Assembly (NCBI GenBank): GCA_024734555.1
Contig: JANPWX010000173.1
Span: 1,913,196-1,977,195, forward strand
DNA: 64,000 bases
From: Trochalopteron elliotii
Taxonomy: Eukaryota; Chordata; Aves; Passeriformes; Leiothrichidae
Reading direction: 5' to 3'
Both the position numbers and the translations under genes were made by a program. Positions 48,601 to 58,859 of the stretch are shown here, piece after piece; positions within the stretch are counted from its first letter, which is position 1; the number at the start of each line of letters is the position of its first letter. The notes under the pieces were generated by a model. It did not search any database. It worked only from the letters and a program-made list of their open reading frames with translations, and was not told the DNA's origin.

Positions 48601-51358
48601 AACTAACTATGCAGGAGGACTGGATGTTTTTCAAAAATCTCTCCAAGCAATAAGTTTATATTCCTGTAATTCACACTCTCCTATATTACATTGTTATCTC
48701 CCCTGCTCTGTTCCCTGGCTATCTCCATTTTCCCACTTTCCTAGAGGTAACTCCTGCTCTTTCTAGAAAATAAGTTTACCATTTCTGTCTGTTCCTTGCC
48801 CACTCTTTTCAGTGATTTACATCTGTTTTTTGGCTCATCTTCCCCCCCCCCCGCCCCGCAGTGATCTTTTCCTTCATTTTGACCTATGACATATGGGTTT
48901 TGGGATCATACAACCCATTTGTGCATCTCTCCTCTCTCATCTCATTTAATAGGTGTCTGTAAATTTCAAATGCCTGCACAGCCTCCTCTCTCCCTTCCTC
49001 TGCCCTCTATTTTCATATCACTATTTCACCAATCCTCCAGCTGCAGTGCTAATCCTCAGATCTTTTCTTCTTTCTGGCAACACTTCATCAGTAGGTCATT
49101 TCCATCAGGTATCTTTTCAAAATTAGAAAGTATCCAACAGCTTCTGCATCAAGTCCTTTTCATGCCTGTTCCATTTTTAGTTGGATTTTATGCATGAAAG
49201 AAACTCTACTTCTCTGTCCCTTGCCTGGTTTTAATAGACTGTGGAGGTTTTTTCGGATGTGTCACACTGAGTCAACAATCTGTGTGGACATGAAAATACA
49301 TAGTAACTTATCAAGTTCGTGAAAAGATGATTTTGTCTAACTTTTTAGAGACATGTGACATTTAAATTAGTTCTGTGAGTAAGAGATCAATTCAGATCGA
49401 ATTTCCCCATGTTTAAAGAGAAAACTGTACTTCCATCATCTCACCCTATAAAAAGATTTTTTTAAACTGTCTTTATGTCTTTCCTTTTATAGTCCCTGGA
49501 CTTTCCTCAACATTGGCTACTTCCACTGTTAAATCTCTGCAGTTAACTGTCCCTCAGCTGTGATTAAAAGCAGAAAGCTGCAGCTGGCTCAGATGCATGC
49601 TGTCTGTGTCACTCAGCTCCCCTGGAGAAGACTGTAAGGCACAAACTGTAGCAAACCACAGATCCCACTCTGTAACCCAGCCAGCTAGCACCAACCACTG
49701 CAAGTTTCTCTTGCATTTGAAACTAAGTGGGAATCTGAGAGAACACTCCACAACTTTCTGGAATTCACTGAAGTTCCCTAGACTGAGGAGATGCAACAGG
49801 ACCAAGTAGCTACAATGGATATAGCTGCTTTGAGATGTGGCAACACACAAGTAAGTGACATGAATTTATAACACTGAGAACTTATCCTTGTGTTATGATT
49901 TCCATACATTTGGTGATTTTCTTTACCATACCAGTTCCTAGAGTCAGAAGACTACAAGAAAACACCAAACTTCACAGGTTTTACACATTGAGGACATAGA
50001 CTGCAGTCTTCTGCTCATGGTGTACATTAAACAAATCTATTTATCTTGAGTCACACCCAGTCCTGAAGATCTATTTATTGAACTACTTTGCTCATAAAAG
50101 CTGGCAATCACAATATTTTATTTATGCATGTTTACTGCAATAAAATAATACAGAAAAAGTTCATGCAGCACATTTTCTCAACCCACACTTATGGATATTT
50201 ATTTTAGAATAGGTGCTTCATGACAATTCAGATCTAGATAAAACATCTAAAACTTGACTCTTCAAACCATCATTCCTAGTTTTGTTTGCTATATATTGTT
50301 ACTCCTTTTTCACTACCTTTATATCAATAGTCTCACAATATTTTGGAATAGGACTAGAATATCCTGTCACAGCACAGAGACTATACTGTTTGTAGAAGAA
50401 GGAAGGATTTAAATGAATTAGTGATGCTGAAATAGTGATTATTTGCTTTGGCAAAAGGAAAGAGTTTTAAGATCACATTTTTTCAGCTGATGGTAAGATA
50501 TAGCACAGCAGAAGAATAATTATTTTACTGCTTGTTTATTTAGCTTTATTTTTTCTTCTATAATGAAAATGCTTATATTAATTCAAATTTCCTACATCCT
50601 TTCTGTTAATACATGCAATCCTGTATAAACAATGACACTATCTAATACTGCAGATCTGTTCTATTAGCTGGATACTAGAAGGCCTTTTAAGAGTATGCTG
50701 TAGTATAAGCTGCCATTTTCTTTGTGTTGTGATTTCTTTATGTTGTCTCACCACAGTTTTATTATTAGAACCACAGTGCTAATTTTCTGCAAATCTTTGT
50801 CTTCGAAATATGCAAACATAACTCATCACAAAAAAGTGAGATAACATACTGACCATGGGATTCTCAGAGTGATCTTCTAAGGGCCTTGTTCCTTTTACCA
50901 TCATGATTTGAAAAATCTCACATAAAGTACAAAGAGACTCATGAAGGGCATTAGGGCTGTGACAGAAGCTTTTGTCTGACCTTTTGTGGAATCAGGGGGT
51001 TTAAATTAGTTCTGTATATAAAAAGCAATGCAGATAAAGATACTTCAATGAATAAATAACTTGTAGAAAAAGGGAGCCATTTTGCTCAGGTTAAAGCTGA
51101 ATTCTTTATGTATTCTTTTTGCTGAGTTGATTTTCTTTTCCAAAAGAAAAGAATATATGATGGGGTAAAAATCTCAATTTTTTTTTCTCTCATACAAGAT
51201 TTGCAATCAAAAGACTGAAAGGTAAAATTAGTCAAACTCAATGTAAAGGCAAACAGTTATTTTTCATGCATTGTATGCTTACAAGTATGTTTTAAAATTC
51301 AGGGTGGTTTATTTATTCTTTCTTAGCTAATGCACAAAAAAGTTTAGTGGGCAGTAGG
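48601..51358. other. Unique sequence
   Basis: No gene recognised. A C-rich run (C11 G C4 G) occurs at 48842-48859. The 98-codon minus frame at 49554-49850 and the 103-codon plus frame at 48886-49197 have no recognisable family. Confidence 0.5.
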
Positions 51359-51812
51359 TGATGCCTTGAGAGGCTACCTGGAACAGAGGCTAGACAGACT
51401 CAAAGGAATAAAGTAGGAATATCAGGAATAAAGTAGTATTTATTAAACAGGCCTTCAAAGGATACACCTTGGGCAGTACAAGAGCCTGGAGGCTACACCC
51501 AAGATGGACAATGGGCCACACGTTTTCATAGTTTTATAAGTTTTGGTTCATTTACATATTGGGGTCAACTGTCCAATTACAGCTTCAGGTTTTGAAGTCC
51601 CATCCTCCCAGGTTGCTCTCCTCAATTTGCTGCTGTTTATACTTTTTTGGGCCTGAAGCCGCAATGATGTCCTCGGTTCTTGGGCTGGAAAAGGATTGTT
51701 TTGTCTAATTGCACTGTGAGGAGAACTTGCTAACACTTTATATGAAGTTCAGAGTTACATACTAATGCAGTACAGATCCTGGAAAATATGAAAGCTAAAA
51801 CTTAAGGCATCA
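51359..51812 (-). mobile_element. Solo LTR, about 454 bp, minus strand
   Basis: The unit is bounded by a perfect 9-bp terminal inverted repeat, TGATGCCTT at 51359 and AAGGCATCA ending at 51812, the TG...CA ends of a retroviral LTR. In minus orientation it has a TATA box (complement of 51532-51539) and an AATAAA signal (complement of 51439-51444) about 90 bp downstream. Compared with the copy at 36928 it carries an extra short duplication (GGAATAAAGTAG twice, about 51405-51436). No clear target duplication is visible. No internal retroviral sequence is present, so it is a solo LTR. Confidence 0.85.
51532..51539 (-). promoter_or_regulatory. TATA box of solo LTR
   Basis: TTATAAAA on the minus strand; the same element is kept in the copy at 37086-37093. 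Confidence 0.55.
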
Positions 51813-53352
51813 CAGGAAGCAGGAATTAGAAGACTTAGAAATGTGATAAGGAACAAATTAAGATAATTCAAATACGTAGTCTGTTCACACCTAATCATTG
51901 CTTTACTTTTTTTGTATCAAGTTAATATGGAACACAGTTATAATTTTACTCAAATCCTACACAATAAGCACAGTTAATTGCACAAGAAAATGAAGCAGTG
52001 TTTTGAAAAACCTGAAAGTCTTTAAAAGGTATCTGTTTTCTGGAATGATAGTTTTAAAATTATAATATCTTCTAAATAAGTAACTGTAATCAAAGCAAAC
52101 AATAGGTGTTGGAGAGAGAAAACTATGCACAGACTGTTTTTATATATCCAGAATCACATAAGGCATTTCAAATTTAATTGTTGACTCCTAAATTTCCCTT
52201 AAAGGCCACAAAATTATTTCTAAAACCTGTAGATATCTTGAAGCTATTTTATATTACTATGAGACATTAAAAGGTTTGTTTGCTACACTAACATGATAAA
52301 TACTACAAGACCAAAAATCCAGAACTAAATTATAAATTTGTATTTCTCAAAAGTAAAAGGTCCACAACAAAGCAGGCATTTGAGCCAAGATTTAATTTTT
52401 AAAATTTTCCCACCAATAATCACCAGCCTTTATCATCTCTGAGCAGTTGGAAAGAATTTGTGGAATACACCAGGGAACCTAAGGCTATGTCTGTGCCAGT
52501 GAATTAAACAGTACCTGTGACTGTTCCCAGACACTGGAATATGACTGGTTTGAAATTCTTAGAGCAGTCCCTGACATGCTTTTGGCCTGTACCAACTAGC
52601 TGTCTCCCAAGCAATTCCCAGGCATGGAATTACAACATCCCACAGACCATTAGCACCCAAGGATTTGCATGCAGTCAGCCTGTTCTGGAGGCTGGCTGTG
52701 TTTGTTTACTGGAGTACTTGTGAGTCAGCCCATGCCAGTTGGCTTCTGGGCCTGGGGATATTCTTGGGAATGGTGTTATTTGCTGGTATAGGGATACTTC
52801 TCATCCTTTCTCAGTAGCGTTCAGGGCAAGTAGGATGCTTAAGAAAGGTAAAAACCAAGTCAATAAAGTTTCATTAGAGTAACTTAGAGTAACTTTTAAT
52901 AACCAAATCCATATGGATGAGATTTTTTCCTTTTTTTTTTTTTAACAAGCCACCTTCCCCTTTTATTTAAGCCCACTGCAACAGATGCAACACAAAATTC
53001 AACTAAATTCAGAAACTGTTTGAGGTGCAGCTTGTTTTTTCTGTAAATTGATTAATCCCATGCAGTATGTCAGGCTGGAGTTACATTTAAAGGTAGAATA
53101 TGCCAATATCCAACACTACCAGTAACCAGAGATGAGTGCCTGCCACCTTAAGTCCTGGAAGCCAAGAGAGCAGAGCATTAGTTTGTGCTTCTGCAGAGTT
53201 CCTCCCTTGTTTTGGACAAACTGTTGACAGCCCAGTCCATAATGTCTAACCTGTTAGGCTACAGGATTATGCTTCCTCTCTGCCTCCAGTACAATTTGTT
53301 TAAGCGGACTACCAGCTACCCTAATGGTAAAGGCAGCCCCAAAGAGATGATG
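51813..53352. other. Unique sequence between two LTR units
   Basis: No gene or repeat family recognised. A poly-T run lies at about 52931-52943. The sequence from 52430 to 52850 is GC-richer and unassigned. Confidence 0.5.
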
Positions 53353-53838
53353 TGTGGAGGCCCAGGCCTCTGAGGGAGATATAGAGAGGGTGGTGCGCCC
53401 AGCACTTCCCTGGAGAACAACAATGAACCAATCCCGAGTCGGTTGAAGTTAACCAATCCCTGTTGTCATCGTCAAGTAGCTAAAGTTCTTCCTGATATGT
53501 TAATTACCCTGTTTATGATTGATTGTTATGATGTACCCCAGTTCTTCTCTCCTATTGGTCCAAGTTCTGTTCCCTGATTGGTCAGTTTTGGATCCCTTCC
53601 CTAACTGGTCAAGTTTTCAATCCTCAACCCCATTGGTTGTTTTGTTCTACCCCGCCCCTTTTTGTGAGCATAAAACCCTGGTGGCCGGCTGCCTTGGGGT
53701 CTTCGGGAAGTCGGCTGGATGATAACGAAGAAGGCTCCTGGAAACCAATGTCAGCTCCTGTGATTTTTCTCCCATGCTACTTGGGACAAGCCTCTCCTAG
53801 GAAAGCTGTGCTAGCAGCTCTGCCTGGTCAGAGCTGCC
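53353..53838 (+). mobile_element. Left arm LTR, plus strand
   Basis: U3 starts at TGTGGAGG. CCAAT-type boxes lie at 53428, 53453, 53554, 53577 and 53632, the GC box at 53650-53660, and the TATA-like CATAAAA at 53669-53675. The position matching AATAAA in the right arm reads AACGAA (53724-53729), so the poly(A) signal of this arm is lost by two substitutions. Homology to the other arm ends at about 53838, inside presumed U5. The true CA end of the LTR is not defined. Confidence 0.85.
53669..53675 (+). promoter_or_regulatory. TATA-like box, left arm
   Basis: CATAAAA about 10 bp after the GC box and CCAAT cluster. The implied transcript runs rightward into the unit centre. Confidence 0.55.
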
Positions 53839-53988
53839 AGGCCCGATCACTTTTGTGATCTCACAACTGAGCTGATTCACTCCCTCGGTGTACTGGTGCC
53901 ACCTACGCTGAGTCTGCCTCCTTCGAGGAAACTCACTAGGGAAGGTCGCCACCCCACAGAAAGCTAGCCAGACTCCTGGGTGGGCTGT
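53839..53988. other. Unmatched centre of the palindromic unit
   Basis: 150 bp present once. It contains a small hairpin GATCAC-TTTT-GTGATC (53844-53859) and a TACTGGTGCCACC stretch. Either orientation could be the remaining U5 plus leader of one LTR, but I find no convincing primer-binding site. The GC and CpG content matches the arms, which suggests that it arrived with them. Confidence 0.6.
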
Positions 53989-54096
53989 GGCAGTTCTGAC
54001 CAGGCAGAGCTGCTAGCGCAGCTTTCCGAGGAGAGGCTTGTCCCAAGTGGCATGGGAGAAAATCACAGGAGCTGATATTGATCTCCAGGAGCCTTC

Positions 54097-54102
54097 TTTA
54101 TT
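54097..54102 (-). promoter_or_regulatory. Poly(A) signal, right arm
   Basis: AATAAA on minus; the left arm reads AACGAA at the matching place. Confidence 0.55.
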
Positions 54103-54150
54103 ATCGTCCAGCCAACTTCCCAAAGACCCCGAGGCAACCGGCCACCAGGG

Positions 54151-54157
54151 TTTTATG
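54151..54157 (-). promoter_or_regulatory. TATA-like box, right arm
   Basis: CATAAAA on minus, identical to the left arm element and facing it. Confidence 0.55.
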
Positions 54158-54479
54158 CTCACAAAAAGGGGCGGGGTAGAACAAAACAACCAATGGGGTT
54201 GAGGATTGAAAACTTGACCAGTTAGGGAAGGGATCCAAAACTGACCAATCAGGGAACAGAACTTGGACCAATAGGAGAGAAGAACTGGGTTACAGCATAA
54301 CAACCAATCATAAACAGGGTAATTAACATATCAGGAAGAACTTTAGCTACTTGACGATGACAACAGGGATTGGTTAACTTCAACCGACTCGGGATTGGTT
54401 CATTGTTGTTCTCCCGGGAAGTGCTGGGCGCACCACCCTCTCTATATCTCCCTCAGAGGCCTGGGCCTCCACAATTATG

Positions 54480-55527
54480 ATTTTAAATACTTCCAGCTAA
54501 AGAGAGACAAATTGGAGGGGCCAGAGGTTCTCATTTGCAGGCTGAATGCTCTAGCCATTGGGATAGAATGTACAGTACAACCAAAGTTTACTTTGCTCTC
54601 TTCCTACTTGTAAGTACTTACTTTCAGAGGAAATCTAGATTCTGACCTTGTAGTTTTAGTATAGTCATGCAAGTCTCAAACAGAATGAGTTTTCAGACAA
54701 ACCTTTTACTGGTACCTTTGAGATAACTCCAAATGACTCCTCAGAAAATGATGTTTCTGGGTTATCTGAACTTTGTCTAGTCCCCAAAAACTGAGCTTTG
54801 GATTCCTCTCTTGAGTCCAAATCTCGTAAAATTTAGTTGTGCTGTGCTGAAGTTCTGGATGCTTAATTACTGTAATAGCTCTGGCTTTTAAATTGCTGCT
54901 GTATTTACATTGCCTTGTCACTTGGGGCCAGAGGCAAAATTCTCTGGGGACTGCCTGCAGGTCGACTATCACTTTGCTTCTCATCTGGAAAATCAAGATG
55001 CCTCTCCAAAAAAGAAATCTGAGGCAGAGAGCAGGACAGGCTCATACCTGAGCTCCTCCAGGCCGTACAAACACAGCTTCCGCCAATTTGGTTCTTTGAA
55101 TTCAAACACAGATTTCAGAGTCAGAAGGAACTCAGTGTGGTCTTAACTCCCCATGTGTAATATGAGTAGCAGAGCTTTTCTACCTTACAGCGATCAGGAA
55201 GATAACACATTCCCATTCTGGAGTCACTCAGGCAGTACACCATGGGAGCCATACAAAACATTCCGCCCAAAATACAGAAAGTTTTTGGGGGTGTAGAGGA
55301 AGCTGAGTGATGGAAGTAATTACAGATCACTGATTTTCAAGACAGACTCACAATGTTCTATATCCTACTGAAATCTTCTCTACATGCACTGACTGAGTAC
55401 AACTGAAGGACAAGGCACTTGCAGCTCTGTGACACAGGAGCAGAGTGTTGTAGGTGCCAGCCAAAGCAGGCAGCCAGGGGAATTCTCAGCTGGGAGAACC
55501 TGGCTGCCTTCCAGCCTTACTCATCTG
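54480..55527. other. Unique sequence
   Basis: No gene or repeat recognised. Small overlapping frames (66-96 codons, both strands, 54706-55146) have no domain. Confidence 0.5.
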
Positions 55528-55643
55528 CATATATATATATATACACACACGTGTATATATGTATGTATATATGTATTTATACATATATACATGTATATAT
55601 GAATGTATATATAAAAAATACACACACACATATATATGTATAT
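55528..55643. repeat. Compound (TA)n/(CA)n/(TATG)n microsatellite
   Basis: Alternating purine-pyrimidine tract of TA, CACACA, GTGTATA and TATGTATA units over about 115 bp. It produces Tyr/Ile-rich frames on both strands that are not genes. Confidence 0.95.
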
Positions 55644-57719
55644 CAGAACTTTTGAAAGAATCATTATCTGAAATATATCTTCTAGAATGGCTGAGTCTTT
55701 TATCTCATATCTAGTCATAGAATAAATCTACAGATGCCTCATCTGTGATTATCCTCAGCTTTCACATAGACCACGTTGTTAAACAATCACATTGATAGAA
55801 ATTTCTATGCCTGTCTCCTAGGAAAAAAAAAAATAGGACTAAATATCCCAAGAGTGCCATAGTTGGAATATCTGTACTGGAGAAGAAATATAGGTAGGCA
55901 CTCCAAAGATCTTCAAAAATACAAAATATCTTTTCACACTTAGCACAGATATGGGTGAAAAAAGGTATCGGCTAAAGGCAGAAGAGAAGAAGAAATACCT
56001 AAATGGATTTCATGATAAAAGTGTTCATTTCTTGCACCTTACTGCCCCCCCCGCCACCACCACTTTACTAGTTTCCAGGTAATTCTAATTTAATTCCTTT
56101 CATTAACGTCTTACAGCTTGTTCAGCCAGCTCTGCAGACAATTGATTTTTATTACTACATGCCTCAGTGACTTTCTGCTCTAGGTTGTTTTTTCTTTACT
56201 GACGATACCATTCTGAAATCTCTTCAAAATTGTATTTTGTTTGTCTTTTCATAATTTAGTCTGTCTTTTCAATCAAACTTATCACTTATTTATCACATTC
56301 TTCTATAAAACAAATCCAATAGATATTATATAACAGCAAATATTTACTACTATGGTCGCTGCTTTCAGAGGTGTGATTTCAAGGTTTTTATTATGGTGCT
56401 GCTGCTAGTGAAAATTGCTGAAAAGACAGAAAAATAGCCTGACTATGATATGGTAACTATTTGACATGTGAAAGAACAATATTTGGAAAGCACTTTGAAT
56501 AATAAAAGAGCTTTTAAGATCCACAACTGAGAGTATTATGTGATGGTGCTGAAACTTCTTAATCAGATTTGTTTCACCCTTAATTAGAAAGGCAGAGTTC
56601 ACACTGACACCTGCTGTTAAGATTGCCTAACTTTTTCCACCATAAGACCATTTTCAGCTTGATTGTATGGGCTGGTATTTTCTGGAGTGTCATCTTCAGA
56701 ATTAAATCAAGGAATTAAAAGAGAGAGTCAGTGTTTCAGACGAACTTGTGATTTTCAAGAATTACATGGGGGATAACAGCTTGTTTACTTCATATGGACT
56801 CTCAGTTATTTAATTTTAAAAAATCAGTTATCTACATCCTTTGAGAAAGAACTTGATAATCAGCACTTTCGCTCACTGAAGTTCCCTAGAGAGGCATTCA
56901 TACTTTGCCAAGCTACAAGCCCCAGAAAAATCAGACAATACACACTGATTTAAGTGGAAAAGTATTACAATTTTGTGTCCAATGTCTTTGAAGATTCTAC
57001 TTTCTTTTACCTCTGACAAATCACCAGGAGTGAAAAAAGACAGCTAGGGAACTCAAACACTGACAAAGTACGTAGGATGATAAGGACAGAGGTGTTGCAA
57101 TGTGATGTATAAAACAGAAAAAGAATAGACGAGCGTGGTAGGACATGCAATGCCAGTGAAAAGAACAAATACTAACAAGAAAAAAGAGAAGGAAACAAAA
57201 GGAAAAGCATAGGAGGCAACAGGCATTTTAACGATGAAGTATTAAATCACACCTCTAATGTCTTGACACTTCTGTGATCTTTAAAAACTGTCATAATTTT
57301 CTATTTCCTTTTACTTATGTGTCCACAAAAAAGATAATACATTTTTGTTACTTCTTTGGTACTAAAATAATGACGAAGTTCAGTGCCAATGACCTAGGTA
57401 GCCCAGGACATAACTCATACGGAAGATGAGCCTGCAGTTGTTCTAACCTTCCCCACAGAAAGTCAGCATCAGACTTCTGTGAAGGTGACTGCATACCTGG
57501 AAACTGAGTCCAGACATATGTTATTACAAAATCATTTGTTCTTCTCATAGAAGTGATATTACTCCATTCATGTTACACATGAAACATTTTCCATAAAATA
57601 AATGTTATTTGAAATTACTGGCATCCCTAAAATCGCAATTGCTAACTGCTCATCAGCTAAGACCTATGTATGAAATTACTGCTTGTTTTTTAATTGGGAT
57701 GATTTTACACCTTCTTCTC
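55644..57719. other. Unique AT-rich sequence
   Basis: No gene recognised. It includes a C-run with CCGCCACCACCAC at 56043-56062. The 18-mer TCACTGAAGTTCCCTAGA at about 56874 also occurs at about 49767. Confidence 0.5.
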
Positions 57720-57890
57720 TTCATCACCTCTGAAGAGAATTTGGAATCAGAAAATTTGGGGGTTTGACTCTGAATTTGCCCCTAGTTTTCTAAACTCAGT
57801 AAACCCATCGGCCTTTGCTGTTACAATATCTATAAAATAAATATGAGTGACCTACGAGCACTATACAGAGCTTTCCACATGTACATGGGC
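57720..57890. repeat. Possible L2/MIR-like remnant
   Basis: TTTGACTCTGAATTTGCCCC, AACTCAGTAAACCCATC and ATATCTATAAAATAAATATGAG vaguely follow the L2/MIR phrase (a CTCAGTTTCCTCATCTATAAAAT-like block with a following GAG). The match is short and could be chance. Confidence 0.25.
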
Positions 57891-58859
57891 AACTACATTT
57901 TGACCCAGATCAACAGACGCTGAATGTAGCAAAGACTGGAATTTGCAAGGGCAATCCTCGATGTCCTTCTTTCATGTCACACAGCTCAGCACTTATGCCT
58001 TCCTTCTCCTGTAGTGATCACTCACATCGTGATCATCTGCCACCCAACTACCACTACATTAACTAGAACACCTGCAGTGATTTTAAGCACAGCTCACCAT
58101 AATTTAGCCACTACTGGTCTATATTAGACGAGCATCCATTAACTGCTTGGAAGTTACCTGGTTGTCTCAGCCCTATAGGGTTTTAAATAGAAAATAGATG
58201 AATTGGTTCCTTTTTATTGTTTAAATAATGAAGAATATTAAAATAAAGATTTGTTATGATGCTGACTGATGTATTTTTGAGCTGGCATATTCTTCAAATA
58301 CTGATAAAGATTACAGAGAAAAATTAATTCAAACAGCTGTCCTCCTGATTTAAATTGGAAAGTTTGGGGTTTGTTTAGTTTAGAGTCCCAGAAGGTCATC
58401 TGAAAGCTTCATGTGGAGCTGGACTCTGAAATACATTAAGAGACATGTGCTTATCATTTACTTTTTGACAAAACAGTTAAATGAGATAAAACATACAATA
58501 GCTGAAAGATTGCAAATGTAAATGACTTTCAAACTAACTGCATTTGAATAAAAAAAAATCTTCAGTATTTAGTATTGATTTGTGGTCATACACCTTGCTA
58601 AGCCTCTGTGCACAGAGTGGCTGAGCAGCATTCACCATGTCTTTGGATGCCCGCAATGTGCTATCAAGAAGTATTCTGCTTACTGCTTTAGTATCTCTAT
58701 TTCCCTGTTTTTATGGTTTTTGCCCTCTGACTTTTCCTTCAACTCTCTTTTTTTTATTGTGATCATTTGCTGCCCCTAATAATTTAGTTTCTTCCTGGTT
58801 CCTTCTTCCACAATTTTCCCCTTGTCATTGAGAATATCTCCCTTCAACGGTTGTAGCTT
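57891..58859. other. Unique AT-rich sequence
   Basis: Nothing recognisable. Confidence 0.5.

Larger units (their letters stand above)
53353..54473. mobile_element. Palindromic double-LTR unit (inverted LTR pair)
   Basis: This 1121-bp unit has two arms of about 485 bp in inverted orientation (53353-53838 and 53989-54473) around a 150-bp unmatched centre. Both outer ends are the same LTR start, TGTGGAGGCCCAGG. By hand alignment the arms differ at about 19 positions (about 96% identity), only four of them in the outer 300 bp of U3 and the rest in R-U5 near the centre. Each arm has five CCAAT/ATTGG boxes, a CCCCGCCCC GC box and a CATAAAA TATA-like element. Flanking bases ATGATG (53347-53352) and ATTATG (54474-54479) form a near-matching 6-bp direct repeat around the whole unit, suggesting entry in one integration. 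The centre shows no coding sequence. Alternatives are two independent insertions with loss of the sequence between them, a foldback element with long terminal inverted repeats, or an assembly error; the last is made less likely by arm divergence and a unique centre. Confidence 0.88.
53989..54473 (-). mobile_element. Right arm LTR, minus strand
   Basis: Mirror of the left arm. On the minus strand it starts TGTGGAGG at 54473, carries the same CCAAT boxes and GC box, a TATA-like element (complement of 54151-54157) and an intact AATAAA (complement of 54097-54102) about 50 bp downstream. The implied transcript runs leftward into the centre, toward the left arm's promoter. Confidence 0.85.

Noticed and set aside
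37140..51358. A full provirus between the two related LTR copies
   Set aside because: 14 kb apart, non-matching U3 regions and no gag/pol/env trace. A CR1 copy and another solo LTR lie between.
53839..53988. Retroviral primer-binding site (TGGTGCCACC near 53894)
   Set aside because: Only the first seven bases resemble a tRNA 3' end, the next bases do not, and it is not preceded by a clear CA-ended U5.
53353..54473. Assembly artefact or unremoved-adapter palindrome as the source of the inverted LTRs
   Set aside because: The arms differ at about 19 sites plus an indel, the centre is unique, and the outer flanks differ. A technical palindrome would give near-identical arms. Not excluded without raw reads.
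55419..55718. Tyr/Ile/His-rich frames on both strands
   Set aside because: Created by the TA/CA/TATG microsatellite.
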